Assembly (NCBI GenBank): GCA_030019335.1
Contig: JASEET010000004.1
Coordinates: forward strand, 1-64,000
Direction of reading: 5' to 3'
DNA from: Candidatus Bathyarchaeia archaeon
GTDB lineage: Archaea > Thermoproteota > Bathyarchaeia > Bathyarchaeales > Bathycorpusculaceae
DNA length: 64,000 nt
In this document: positions 17,653 through 26,609 of the stretch, in pieces
Layout: each line of letters begins with the position of its first letter
Position numbering within the stretch: position 1 is the first letter of the stretch
Translations under genes and position numbers: made by a program
The notes under the pieces: generated by a model
Told to the model about the DNA's origin: nothing
Seen by the model: only the letters and a program-made list of their open reading frames with translations
Databases searched by the model: none

Positions 17653-20085
17653 ATGCGGAACATAATTGTAGAAGACTTGAAGCAAACCCCCCTTGAAAAG
17701 CAACGCGTAGAAATAGTTGAAAGAAAAGGCTTGGGGCATCCAGATTACATATGCGTCCCACCTGACACGTTAATCATTGGAAATCTTTCGATTCGACAAA
17801 TATCGTCCTTCAAAGTTGGAGATAAGGTATTAACTCACACGGGTGAAATCAAAAGTGTAACGAAAATCTTTCATAGACCTTACGTCGGAAACCTTATCTT
17901 AATTAAGCCATACCATGGACAAGAAACGCTAGCAACATCCAATCATCCCATTTTCGCAATTAAGACAAGGTTTTGCCAGGTGAGGCAGAGGTTATGTAGA
18001 GTTGGGGGATGTTCGCATAAGATGGAGAGAAAGTGTAAAAAAATATTTGAAAATTATGGCCCAGAATGGATAGCTATAGAGAATCTAAAGCGCGGAGACT
18101 ATATCTTACTGCCTTATCCAACTAAAGTCAAAGATCTTGAAAACATCAAGATTTCAGATCACGTTAAAAACTTTGTTTTAAAAGGAAGTACCATTTATGG
18201 GCTCGGGAAGAGTAAATGGGGTACTGTACAGAGAAATCCAAAGGCATATGCCCTTTTAGATAGAATTGAAGTAAACGAAGATTTCATGAGACTAATTGGA
18301 TATTATATGGCAGAAGGAAGTACAAGTCAGGCTGCGGTATGCTTTGATTTTAACAAGAATGAAAGGAAGTACATAAAAGATATTATCAACCTCCTCAAGA
18401 GTATTTTTAAACTAGAACCTAAGGTTCAAAATAAGAAAAATACGGCAAGAGTCTATGTAAATAGCACGCTGTTGGCCCAATTTTTTAAAAATGTTTTTGG
18501 GGGAAAATCAGCAGAGAAAGGTTTTCCCCCATGGGTCATGTATCTTCCAGTGAGGAAGCAGTATCAACTGATCGTCGGCATGTTTAGAGGCGATGGTTGC
18601 GTTGATCAAGCGGGAACAAGGTACATAACAACTTCAAGGCAACTTGCTTATCAAACTAGAATGATTCTATTCAGATTGGGCATATTAAATTCAATCCAAA
18701 TCAAAAAAGCGTATTTAGGAAAAATTCTCGGTAGAGATAAATTAACCCAGCTAGCCGAGAAGTACACTATCGTAGTTCATAAAGAGTTAATGGAAATATT
18801 TGATAAGCAACCTAAAAAAGCGATTGTTAAACATCCTACGCTTGGCTTCATTAAAGATGGATTCGTCTATTTACCGATAAGGTATACAGCTGAAGTGCCG
18901 TTCGCAGGGACTGTGTACAACCTTGAAGTAGAAGAAGACGGCACTTACGCCACAGCGGGGGCACTTTTACATAATTGTGACGCGGTGATGGATCAAATTT
19001 CCGTACGCCTAAGCAAGGAATACTTGGAGAAGGCAGGTGCAATACTGCATCACAATGTTGATAAGTCGCTGCTTGTGGCTGGTGTGTCTGAACCAAGATT
19101 CGGTGGAGGCATCGTAAAACACCCCATGCTTCTTGTGTTTGGTGATAGGGCAACCTCAGAGATTAATGGCGAAAAAATAGATGTAGGAGAAATCGCCGTA
19201 AACGTTGCTAAGGAATGGTTTAGGAAGAATATGCGTTTTGTAGACCCGGAAAGGCACGTAAAATATCAGGTTGAGCTGAAACCGGGCTCTGTGGGCCTTG
19301 TGGACATTTTTAAGCGGAAAGGAAAAATTTTAGGAGCCAATGATACTTCAGCTGCTGTAGGTTATGCACCAATAACCAGAACAGAAAAAATTGTCCTAAA
19401 AACCGAACAGTTTCTAAACTCGAAAGAGTTTAAGCAACGTTTTCCAGAATCCGGCGAAGACATAAAAGTCATGGGCTATAGAAACAACAACGGCCTACAC
19501 TTAACGATTTCCATGGCTTTTGTTGACCGTTACATAAACAGCGAAGAAGAATATTTCGAAAAAAAGGCGAAAATCCTAGAAGAAACCGATAGCTTCGTCA
19601 AGATGAACACAGATTTCGACAAGGTTAATGTGGAATTAAATACCTTGGATGTGCGTGGCAGAGGTATAGGTGGCATATACCTAACAGTTTTGGGTACAAG
19701 TGCGGACAGCGGTGACTCCGGACAAGTGGGAAGAGGAAACCGTGTAAACGGCTTAATATCGCTGAACAGGCCTTTCTGTTCAGAGGCTGCAGCGGGTAAG
19801 AACCCTGTCAGCCATGTCGGAAAAATCTACAACGTCCTAACATACAAAATAGCCCAGCACGTTTATGAGGAAGTGCCGGAAGTTGAGGAGGTCTATATCT
19901 GGTTATTAAGCAGGATCGGAAGTCCCATAGACCATCCAGCAATTGCAGCAGCCCAAGTCATAATGAAAAGAAACAACTCGCTAGAAAAAGTTAGACGCGA
20001 AATAGAAAAAGTATTAGACTGCGAACTTGGAAACATAGACAAATTCTGCATGGAACTAGCCCAAGGGAAAATCTCAATCTGTTAG
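17653..20085 (+). CDS. mat: Archaeal S-adenosylmethionine synthetase, interrupted by an intein
   Basis: The enzyme makes SAM from ATP and methionine. I place the start at ATG 17653 (MRNIIVEDLKQTPLEKQ), the usual archaeal N-terminus, not at a TTG 15 codons earlier. The N-extein is 33 residues ending in RKGLGHPDYI. The C-extein resumes at CDAVMDQISVRLSKEYLEK and has 369 residues, giving a spliced enzyme of 402 aa, normal for archaeal MAT. Later motifs include GRGIGGIYLTVLGTSADSGD and GRGNRVNGLISLNRP. The intein sits inside the highly conserved GHPDxICD segment, so no enzyme can form without splicing. Confidence 0.95.
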   Translation: MRNIIVEDLKQTPLEKQRVEIVERKGLGHPDYICVPPDTLIIGNLSIRQISSFKVGDKVLTHTGEIKSVTKIFHRPYVGNLILIKPYHGQETLATSNHPIFAIKTRFCQVRQRLCRVGGCSHKMERKCKKIFENYGPEWIAIENLKRGDYILLPYPTKVKDLENIKISDHVKNFVLKGSTIYGLGKSKWGTVQRNPKAYALLDRIEVNEDFMRLIGYYMAEGSTSQAAVCFDFNKNERKYIKDIINLLKSIFKLEPKVQNKKNTARVYVNSTLLAQFFKNVFGGKSAEKGFPPWVMYLPVRKQYQLIVGMFRGDGCVDQAGTRYITTSRQLAYQTRMILFRLGILNSIQIKKAYLGKILGRDKLTQLAEKYTIVVHKELMEIFDKQPKKAIVKHPTLGFIKDGFVYLPIRYTAEVPFAGTVYNLEVEEDGTYATAGALLHNCDAVMDQISVRLSKEYLEKAGAILHHNVDKSLLVAGVSEPRFGGGIVKHPMLLVFGDRATSEINGEKIDVGEIAVNVAKEWFRKNMRFVDPERHVKYQVELKPGSVGLVDIFKRKGKILGANDTSAAVGYAPITRTEKIVLKTEQFLNSKEFKQRFPESGEDIKVMGYRNNNGLHLTISMAFVDRYINSEEEYFEKKAKILEETDSFVKMNTDFDKVNVELNTLDVRGRGIGGIYLTVLGTSADSGDSGQVGRGNRVNGLISLNRPFCSEAAAGKNPVSHVGKIYNVLTYKIAQHVYEEVPEVEEVYIWLLSRIGSPIDHPAIAAAQVIMKRNNSLEKVRREIEKVLDCELGNIDKFCMELAQGKISIC
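17752..18975 (+). mobile_element. Intein with LAGLIDADG homing endonuclease in AdoMet synthetase
   Basis: 408 residues. Block A begins with Cys1 (CVPPDTLIIGN). Block B has the TxxH motif in TSNHPIFAIK. Two LAGLIDADG-type motifs mark a DOD homing endonuclease: LIGYYMAEGST and IVGMFRGDGCVD. Block F is VYNLEVEEDGTYATAG and block G ends in LLHN followed by Cys+1. All splicing residues are present. The second acidic position of the first LAGLIDADG copy is Glu, which is acceptable, so the endonuclease may be active. Confidence 0.95.
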
Positions 20086-20108
20086 ATTTTGAACAATTCT
20101 GTTAGTTT

Positions 20109-21095
20109 TTACTTTCGTTTGCGGAAGATCTTTAGTCCGTTCATTTCGGTGACGTACTCGAAGCCTGATTCAAGTAGGGTTCTTGCACCGTTGACGCTTG
20201 GAGCAACTCTGGTTACGTGTTCGCTGTCTTCGCCTTTTTGGTGTAATGCGTTTTCAAGGTTTATGTACAGGAGGGTCTTGTTGATCGATTTGTGTCCAAG
20301 CACTTGCTTAACGTGTAGAATATCCTTCGTCTGGTGGTAAACCGTTGTTCCCTTCCAGTGGCGAAACGTGTGAAGATGTATTTGCAGAAGCCTTGGGTTG
20401 CCAAGTTTCTCTGCTGCTAGTTTTCGCGACTGGTGAAACGTAGCCCTTATTCCTGGAAGGGAGCTGAAAACTTTTTCCGATTTCCTCGGAAGTTTCGCCA
20501 GCATGGATATTAACCTGTTGGATACGTTGAGGATTCTTGGGTTGCTTCTTTTCTCAGGTTTCACGTAGACAACCTTGCGCTCCATGTCGATGTCAGTCCA
20601 CTTCAGCTTTTCAGCTTCGCCTGACCTCATCCCAGTTTCTTTCAGCAGTTGAAGAAAAGCAGCTGTTTTCTTTCCGCAGCTTGCGATCAGCTGGTCTATT
20701 TCTTTTTCGGTTGGTATGAAGGGTAAAGTCCTTTCGCAGTGATACTTTGGCGGTTTCCAGCTAATCCCTATGAATCGTGCAAAGCTGTCGTAAGCGTCAA
20801 CGTAAGTTGCTTTAGTGCTCTCAAGCCAGCTCTGCGAGGCTATGACTTCCTTAACGCTTTCCGAATCCCAGAGGTTACATCCCACCTTGAGGAGGCACCG
20901 TAGCCTTCTGGAACACATCGTGATGGTTGATTCTCGATAACCCTCTTTTTTCAGATGCCATGCGAATTGCACGATTTTGCCTTTTACATCTGCTGCTTGC
21001 TCTATGGCTCCCGCAGCCCGATTTTCAGTTTTTGCTATTTCTGACATTTTCAGTCCCCTTATCCGATCTCTTTGCGCCACCGGTCCTGTGGCCAA
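20109..21095 (-). CDS. Tyrosine recombinase (integrase)
   Basis: This 328-residue site-specific recombinase of the XerC/D-lambda Int fold has an N-terminal SAM-like domain to about 140. Catalytic residues are R in TGMRSGEAEKL, K in VVYVKPEKR, HxxR in HLHTFRHWKG, H in VLGHKSINKT and Y in LLYINLE. A TTG start gives MATGPVAQRD; MSEIAKTEN 16 residues later is an alternative. It is convergent with the AdoMet synthetase gene. Its C-terminus (GFEYVTEMNGLKIFRKRK) is closely matched by the integrase fragment near 55.4 kb, which suggests related mobile elements at both ends of the accessory region. Confidence 0.9.
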   Translation of the reverse strand: MATGPVAQRDRIRGLKMSEIAKTENRAAGAIEQAADVKGKIVQFAWHLKKEGYRESTITMCSRRLRCLLKVGCNLWDSESVKEVIASQSWLESTKATYVDAYDSFARFIGISWKPPKYHCERTLPFIPTEKEIDQLIASCGKKTAAFLQLLKETGMRSGEAEKLKWTDIDMERKVVYVKPEKRSNPRILNVSNRLISMLAKLPRKSEKVFSSLPGIRATFHQSRKLAAEKLGNPRLLQIHLHTFRHWKGTTVYHQTKDILHVKQVLGHKSINKTLLYINLENALHQKGEDSEHVTRVAPSVNGARTLLESGFEYVTEMNGLKIFRKRK

Positions 21096-21170
21096 GTGGA
21101 TGCGACTTCCTGCCAGGCGTGGCAGGCTTAGAAAAAAGAGTAGAATTGAATTTAGAAGCTTTTAGAAAGC

Positions 21171-21284
21171 TTAGGTTGTATCAACTTCTGGCGAAATCTC
21201 TCTGAGTAATTGTTGTTCTGCAAGTATTTGACAAACTTTAGTTAAAACACTGTAGTCATCAATCTCTTTCCATAACGTTCTCAT
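21171..21284 (-). CDS. Small uncharacterised ORF upstream of the integrase
   Basis: 37 codons (MRTLWKEIDDYSVLTKVC...) lie 75 bases before the integrase start on the same strand. A TATA-like ctatatataa lies about 85 bases upstream on this strand. The composition is protein-like, but there is no recognisable motif. It could be a small partner of the integrase or chance. Confidence 0.3.
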   Translation of the reverse strand: MRTLWKEIDDYSVLTKVCQILAEQQLLREISPEVDTT

Positions 21285-21370
21285 TGTCTCAAGAAATTGC
21301 CCTCGGCGTCAATCCGAAGGCATTAGAAAAAAAGGGGGACATAAGCGCTTTCTTGCGCCCATTATATATA

Positions 21371-21761
21371 GGGTTTTAGGCGACTTCCACAAGTCCTACT
21401 TATCTGAGACATTTGTAGGCATACCCTTGCCCGTCTCGAAACATTGAATCTACGTTTGACAATCGCTTTGGGGTCGCTTACTTCAATCCCTAAGGACTCT
21501 CGTGAAGCTGGCCAAAGTGTCCACCCGTCTGGTTGTTACACGCTTAAACCCGTAGGTCTTCACTGCCTCGCAACTCTTAATATGGTTTCACGGGTGGACG
21601 TGCGCAATGCCAGAGAAGTCAGTCTGCGGGTCCTCTCGCTCGTGGGCTGGTCCGCCGACGTCATTGCCGGGGCCCGCTAACCCGCCGCTGGATTTAGCTT
21701 ACGGGAAGGCGAGGTTCGGCTCGGATCCCCCGTAGTCCTTCCGCTGGGCTAAAAAACCATC
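21371..21761. ncRNA. Candidate structured non-coding RNA, class not identified
   Basis: About 390 bases much richer in G+C than the flanks, with no credible protein on either strand. The ends can pair: ggttttag (21372-21379) with ctaaaaaacc (21752-21761). Inside are a 10-bp stem GTCCACCCGT/ACGGGTGGAC and a 3' hairpin domain formed by TTTAGC/GCTAAA enclosing TACGGG/CCCGTA. A TATA-like ttatatata lies just upstream on the + strand. I looked for the RNase P CR-I and CR-V segments and for the SRP helix-8 loop and did not find them, so it is neither by eye. The strand is undecided, with + slightly favoured. Confidence 0.5.
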
Positions 21762-22281
21762 AAGTTATATTTTACGGGCATTATAATTAAGACGTAAATG
21801 GCTAAAAATCAGTTTGATTTTTAAAAACGGCTTGTTTTAAGGGCTTCTTTTACTTTCTGGCAAAAGACGGTTTTCACGCCGAAACGTGATATTTTAGTTT
21901 AGGATTTTTGGAAATTCACGCGGAAATTAGGCAAAGTTTATTAAAGTTTCATTTTTAGGCTTAGGCAGAAGTTTATATAAAACTGACCTTCCTCGAAAGT
22001 TTAACATGAAATTAGCGGATTTTTAGCTTTTTTATGTGAAAGTTATGTTGGAAATTAAGCTTAAAATTCACATGAAGAGAATAAAAATTAATGTTATTTT
22101 ATATACTGAAAACTCGCAGTTGAACTTTTTCCATGTACCTATATAAAGGGCTTTAAAAAGCAAACTGGAAAAGGCTTCTTTTTTAAAAGGAGTCTTTAAT
22201 CAACCTTTTTCACGTATTGGTCAATTACGGCGCCACATTCGCGCGCGCGTGTAAGTTGTTGTTTAGTGCGTGTTGAAAGTG
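21762..22281. other. AT-rich intergenic region
   Basis: 520 bases with no supportable gene on either strand. It has several A/T runs and one alternating purine-pyrimidine tract, gcgcgcgcgt at 22241-22250, near the 3' end of the surface-protein gene. Confidence 0.6.
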
Positions 22282-23505
22282 TCAAAAAAGAAGATGACGA
22301 CTGCCGCCGCTCAACCCGCCTTGCGAACCTATACATACTGTGCCGTCGGTGTAGGTGTTATCGGCGATGTCGATTTCACCGCTGACAACGCTGGCTATTG
22401 CGCTTATTGTACAATAGCCTGAGAGTCCTGTTGTGTCCCAAGTGAACGTTATGGTTGTTGAGGCTCCGCTAGCCAAAGTTACGGTTTCCGTTCCAATGAC
22501 TGGGTCCACACGTAGTGTATAGGATGCATTGACGGTAAAGGTCTCTGTGAAGTCGCCTTGGTTTTCAACGGTAACATAAATGTAAACGATTTCTCCAGGC
22601 GTCACTGAGGTTTTAGATGATGTGACGTTTATTATGGCTATGTCATGGATAGGGGTGGTTAACAGGATCGTGCCATCTATAAGGGTGTTGTCGGCTGTAT
22701 CTGTTTCTCCAGAAACTATATCGGCTATTGCCTTAATCGTGTAGTTTCCAGCAGAAACGCCTGTAGTGTTCCAACTGAAGGTTAACGTTGTGTTGGCGTC
22801 AGCAGCCAAGTTGTTGACGGCTTGAGTTTCGATGCTCACGTTGTCATATTGAGCTGTTACGTTGAAGGTTTCGGTTTCCGTTCCTTCGTTCTTTGCGACC
22901 ACAGTGATGTCAACGATTTCTCCAACAACTACAACGGTCTTAGAAGTTGTGACACTTGTAATGGCGACATCCCGAACAATGGTCCTAAAGTTGCCGTCAA
23001 TTGTTGTGTGGGTTATTGATTGTTCGCTTGAGTTGACAAGTTTCGTGTCATATAGGTCTAAAACACATTCTCCTTGTGCTTCAACATAGAACTTAACAGT
23101 GGCTAATATTCCGTTGCCGCTCACTCCGGGCACGTTGCCCAAAAGTGTACAGTCAACGATCATGTAGCCCTCTGTGTTGTTTATTTTAAACGTAAAAAAG
23201 GTGTTACCCCCCTGCTTTAGGAATGGCCCTTCCAAAACATTCTTAGCGTCTAAAAGTGTGCTGTTCCATCTCAATTTGAACTCCCAGCCATAGAGATCAG
23301 TGACATCAGAAATGCTTATGTTAATTGTAAAATTTTGGCCGACTGTTCCTGTGCTTGTCTGTGGATCTACATAAATTGTCGCAGTAGAAGAACTGGTGTT
23401 AACGCCGACTATGGTTTTGTAAGCGACTATTCCTAGTAACGGAAATGACAATGCAAAAAGAAAAATAAATGGAATGATTCTCTTTTGCATCATATCACCA
23501 TTCAT
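22282..23505 (-). CDS. Secreted surface protein: cohesin-like module plus two CARDB-type repeats
   Basis: 407 aa. An N-terminal hydrophobic segment (IPFIFLFALSFPLLGIVAY) is a signal peptide or anchor. Residues ~40-165 are a cohesin-like beta sandwich (VGQNFTINISISDVTDLYG, LRWNSTLLDAK, NVPGVSGNGILATVKFY). Two CARDB-like Ig domains start at VRDVAITSVTTSKT and IHDIAIINVTSSKT. The C-terminus is GGLSGGSRHLLF, with no second membrane segment. NxS/T sites are frequent, in line with a glycosylated outer-surface protein. It follows the dockerin-like gene on the same strand. Confidence 0.85.
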   Translation of the reverse strand: MNGDMMQKRIIPFIFLFALSFPLLGIVAYKTIVGVNTSSSTATIYVDPQTSTGTVGQNFTINISISDVTDLYGWEFKLRWNSTLLDAKNVLEGPFLKQGGNTFFTFKINNTEGYMIVDCTLLGNVPGVSGNGILATVKFYVEAQGECVLDLYDTKLVNSSEQSITHTTIDGNFRTIVRDVAITSVTTSKTVVVVGEIVDITVVAKNEGTETETFNVTAQYDNVSIETQAVNNLAADANTTLTFSWNTTGVSAGNYTIKAIADIVSGETDTADNTLIDGTILLTTPIHDIAIINVTSSKTSVTPGEIVYIYVTVENQGDFTETFTVNASYTLRVDPVIGTETVTLASGASTTITFTWDTTGLSGYCTISAIASVVSGEIDIADNTYTDGTVCIGSQGGLSGGSRHLLF

Positions 23506-23580
23506 CCATGCTTATCTGATCTTCGACTATCTTATTTACTTTATTTCTTTCCTGAAAAAGGGGAAAAGAGGAGGGAGAAG

Positions 23581-24321
23581 TTAGTATTCTTCTCCCAGAT
23601 TGGCTGCGATGGTTGTTAAGTCACCGAGGCCTATTTCGAAATCGAAATCGAAGTCCATGCTGAAGTTGAAGTTCATTATTCCAGGTGTGGATCCATAGGC
23701 TCGGGCTACATGTACTAGATCCCAAATATCAACGCAGTTGTCCATTTGTCCCATCGGTCCAGTTACATCGCCTATAGGAATTGGCTTCGCTGAGGTTATG
23801 TAATAGAACATGACTGTGCCGCCGATCGATGGTACGCCCGTAATTTCTATGGTGAAATCGGTCCAGTTACCAGTCACAGACAGTTCTCCAGCTGCATCGT
23901 TCACGATCACTTCCATCGTCATGGTGAAGTTCCCATCGATATACTCAAACGTAAATTTGTTGACGTCCCAAATGCCTGAAATGTAAAGGTCTATGATCTC
24001 TGTGTAGTTGAGTTCTATTAGTGAAGCGTTGACCAACCTAGCCGCATAGAAGGAGTATGTAAAGCTCATACCTAGCCCTTCCCCGGGTGGCGATAGAGTC
24101 AATGGAATCCAGAAAGCGTGCGCTTGTGCCCATTCCCCAACCTTAGCGTAGGCACCGCACCAACCATAAGCCACGGATTCGCTGCCATACTGATTAATGT
24201 TGCCCTGCATCATAACCCAAGTCGCTGTCGTTGGCTGAGCCAAAGTAGGAGCCATTGCCACTAAAGTCATCAGAAGGACGCTCACCGAAATTACTTTTTT
24301 CATTTTTCGTTTCTCTCCCAT
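23581..24321 (-). CDS. Secreted protein with C-terminal dockerin-like repeats
   Basis: I start it at 24321 (MGEKRKMKK); the frame extends 25 codons further, but the signal peptide MKKVISVSVLLMTLVAMAP begins here. The mature part has one unknown domain (~30-175) rich in aromatic residues. The last ~65 residues hold two Ca-binding-like segments, GDVTGPMGQMDNCVDIWDL and, after a spacer, FDFEIGLGDLTTIAANLG, in the arrangement of type I dockerins (D-x-x-D...DL). Neighbouring genes encode cohesin-like modules, so a cohesin-dockerin pairing is a reasonable inference. Some canonical Ca-ligand positions look degenerate. Confidence 0.75.
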   Translation of the reverse strand: MGEKRKMKKVISVSVLLMTLVAMAPTLAQPTTATWVMMQGNINQYGSESVAYGWCGAYAKVGEWAQAHAFWIPLTLSPPGEGLGMSFTYSFYAARLVNASLIELNYTEIIDLYISGIWDVNKFTFEYIDGNFTMTMEVIVNDAAGELSVTGNWTDFTIEITGVPSIGGTVMFYYITSAKPIPIGDVTGPMGQMDNCVDIWDLVHVARAYGSTPGIMNFNFSMDFDFDFEIGLGDLTTIAANLGEEY

Positions 24322-24720
24322 ATTTTCTGCTCTAAACACTTGGAAAAGCGAAATATAAACCTTTTCTAGCCGCTTTTTGAGAATTACCTTTGGCAATTGT
24401 TTATTTCAGTTGAAGATCGTTGAAAAGCGTTTATTTTTCTAAAAAATCTATATTTCAGGCTTCCTTATCCTTTTCTAAAAAGCAGGCCACGTCAACTAAA
24501 ATGCAGATTCAGATGGCAAGAAAAATGGCGGTTCATGAAGGTTAATATTTTGGAGGAACCTTTTTTATCATTATTTTACCTACACATTTCTTAAATACAA
24601 TAATCAGTATAAATTCGAATGAAAGAGCTATGACAATAAAACTATACATGTATCCTTTATTCTCTTATTTCTCAGCAGTATTAGACTTGAATATTTCGAG
24701 TATTTATCATTGGACGGACG
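24322..24720. other. Divergent promoter region between two surface-protein operons
   Basis: About 400 bases between the dockerin-like gene (-) and the cohesin-wHTH gene (+). It is AT rich, with a TATA-like agtataaattcg near 24606-24617. No gene is seen on either strand. Confidence 0.55.
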
Positions 24721-25605
24721 GTGAACACTATTAACAAGAAAAACGTCTTATCGTCCTTAGGGTCAGTTTGTTTGTTATTGGTGATTTTCACCTCGATTGT
24801 GGCAGAACTCTCAGCTTCATCAACTACAACCGTTTACGTGCTTCCTTCTACGAGCATTGTAGCTGTCGGCCAAACTTTCATTGTTGAGATAAAGATATAC
24901 GAAGTTAGTGATCTCTATGGTTGGGAGTTTAGATTAAGATGGAATCCCAATCTTTTAGATGTTGTTGACGTTACTGAGGGAAACTTCCTTAAGCAGGGCG
25001 GCGATACCTTTTTCGCTAAGAAAGCGAACAATACAGCTGGCAACATTCTTGTTGACTGTACACTTTTGGGCAACGTGCCCGGAGTGAGCGGCAACGGAAC
25101 GCTGGCGACTGTTGAATTCTACGCAGAAGTCCAAGGAGAAAGCATTTTAGACCTCTATGAAACGACATTGATCAGCTCGCTTGAACAACCGATCACTCAT
25201 ACAGCTAACGACGGCAACGTCAGTACTGAACCTAAAGCGGTGGGCATCACGGATATGCTAAAGCCATATGTCCCAATTATTGTTGCCCTAATTGCCCTCG
25301 CTGGAATAGGCTCTACCAGCCTATGGTTCTTCAAATTCAGAAAGAAAGAGAAGAGAGAAGTTGTCGGTGCTGTTCCACATGTTCCAACAGTCACATTTGA
25401 AATCGAGGATGATGAGGAGAAAGTGGTTACTTTGCTCAAATCTGCAGGCGGGCGTTTATACCAGTCGACCATAGCCAACCAGTGTAGATTTTCAAGGTCA
25501 AAGACCAGCAAGCTTTTAACATCGATGGAAAGTAGGGGAAGGATCAGAAGGGAAAAAAGGGGAAGAGAGAAGGTGGTAACACTAATAGATGAAGCAGAAG
25601 GTTAA
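24721..25605 (+). CDS. Membrane-spanning cohesin-like protein with cytoplasmic winged-helix domain
   Basis: 294 aa from a GTG start. The order is a signal/anchor helix (SVCLLLVIFTSIVAELSA), an extracellular cohesin-like module (~30-155, with VGQTFIVEIKIYEVSDLYG and NVPGVSGNGTLATVEFY), a transmembrane helix (YVPIIVALIALAGIGSTSLWFF, ~180-200) and a basic stop-transfer segment. A C-terminal MarR-like winged helix (~225-290) has TLLKSAGGRLYQSTIANQC, SRSKTSKLLTSMESRGRI and wing REKRGREKVVTL. This looks like a one-component sensor that could link cohesin ligand binding outside to transcription inside. That role is inference from domain order. It heads a + strand operon. Confidence 0.85.
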   Translation: MNTINKKNVLSSLGSVCLLLVIFTSIVAELSASSTTTVYVLPSTSIVAVGQTFIVEIKIYEVSDLYGWEFRLRWNPNLLDVVDVTEGNFLKQGGDTFFAKKANNTAGNILVDCTLLGNVPGVSGNGTLATVEFYAEVQGESILDLYETTLISSLEQPITHTANDGNVSTEPKAVGITDMLKPYVPIIVALIALAGIGSTSLWFFKFRKKEKREVVGAVPHVPTVTFEIEDDEEKVVTLLKSAGGRLYQSTIANQCRFSRSKTSKLLTSMESRGRIRREKRGREKVVTLIDEAEG

Positions 25606-25617
25606 GGATGTGAGAAA

Positions 25618-26604
25618 ATGAGAGACGCATCATTCCAATCTTCCTCATATACAACAGGAAAAACACTTTTACACATCATGCTCCTACTAATACTTCTTTC
25701 AATTCAAGTAACTAGGGCTAAAGCACCCGCAGAGACCATAGTAGAGGTGGAACCATACGCAAGCACCGCACAAGTAGGGGGATCCTTCACCGTCAACATC
25801 ACTCTTGCGGATGTCCAAAATCTTTACGGCGTTGAGGTTATCCTCCACTGGAACGCATCCATTCTGCAGGTCGTGGCCGTGGATGTTCGGCTGGGGTTTG
25901 AATCCCATTCAGACGGAGTTTTACACGAACCTATTTTCACCGCGAAAAACGAAACAATTCAAGAAGAAGGCAAATATCTCCTCGCGAGCACGTCTACAGC
26001 TCCGGCACCTCCGTTTAATGGTAGCGGAAACATCGTTAGAATTACGTTTAACGTAACCAACGTTGGAGATTCTAGACTAAATTTAGAAACTAAGCTTTAT
26101 GACTGGCCCCCACCAGACAGGGAGCCCCGTATTTCGCGACCGATTGAACACACCACAATTGATGGCTTCTTTGACATGACTGCTCCAACAATTGGCATTC
26201 CAACTCGCACCCCTAGCGACTATGTCCTACCCGAACAATCCGTTAAAGTTTCAGTCAACGTTACAGATTCTGCGAGTGGGGTAAAAAATGTCACACTTCT
26301 CTACACGCTAAACAACGGGTCTACATGGGAAGAGTTGATCATGTATTATAATTCTTCGACAGGCTTTTATGCCACAATTCCAGGACAGCAAGCAGAAACA
26401 TGGGTGAAGTTCAAAATCATCGTCTATGACTACGCAGAAAATCTGCAAACCAAAAATGGAGAGGACCCCTATTGTACTTACTTTGTGATCCCGGAATTTT
26501 CGCATACAACAATTCTGCTGCTGTTTATGGCTCTCACAATCTTTGCCATCGTCTTATCAAACAAAATTTTAGCAGAGGAAAAGTTAACTGGATATGCAGG
26601 TTGA
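25618..26604 (+). CDS. Surface protein with cohesin-like module and PEF-CTERM-like anchor
   Basis: 328 aa. N-terminal signal (LLHIMLLLILLSIQV), then a cohesin-like module (VGGSFTVNITLADVQNLYG, LHWNASILQVV, FNGSGNIVRITFNV), then an Ig-like region (SVKVSVNVTDSASGVKNV). The C-terminus VIPEFSHTTILLLFMALTIF resembles the PEF-CTERM type sorting signal: PEF, a hydrophobic helix, then a short charged tail. That would suit archaeosortase processing. It starts 12 bases after the cohesin-wHTH gene and 5 bases before the next ORF. Confidence 0.82.
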   Translation: MRDASFQSSSYTTGKTLLHIMLLLILLSIQVTRAKAPAETIVEVEPYASTAQVGGSFTVNITLADVQNLYGVEVILHWNASILQVVAVDVRLGFESHSDGVLHEPIFTAKNETIQEEGKYLLASTSTAPAPPFNGSGNIVRITFNVTNVGDSRLNLETKLYDWPPPDREPRISRPIEHTTIDGFFDMTAPTIGIPTRTPSDYVLPEQSVKVSVNVTDSASGVKNVTLLYTLNNGSTWEELIMYYNSSTGFYATIPGQQAETWVKFKIIVYDYAENLQTKNGEDPYCTYFVIPEFSHTTILLLFMALTIFAIVLSNKILAEEKLTGYAG

Positions 26605-26609
26605 ACACG

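Noticed and set aside
21065-21140. gtggccaagtggatgcgac on the + strand looks like a tRNA D-arm
   Set aside because: No T-arm, no acceptor pairing and it codes the integrase N-terminus on the other strand.
21490-21520. cttcaatccctaagg recalls the 3' end of archaeal CRISPR repeats
   Set aside because: Single occurrence, no repeat-spacer periodicity in the window.
21444-21680. A 78-codon + strand frame inside the GC-rich region
   Set aside because: Composition unlike protein, no start context; better explained as structured RNA.
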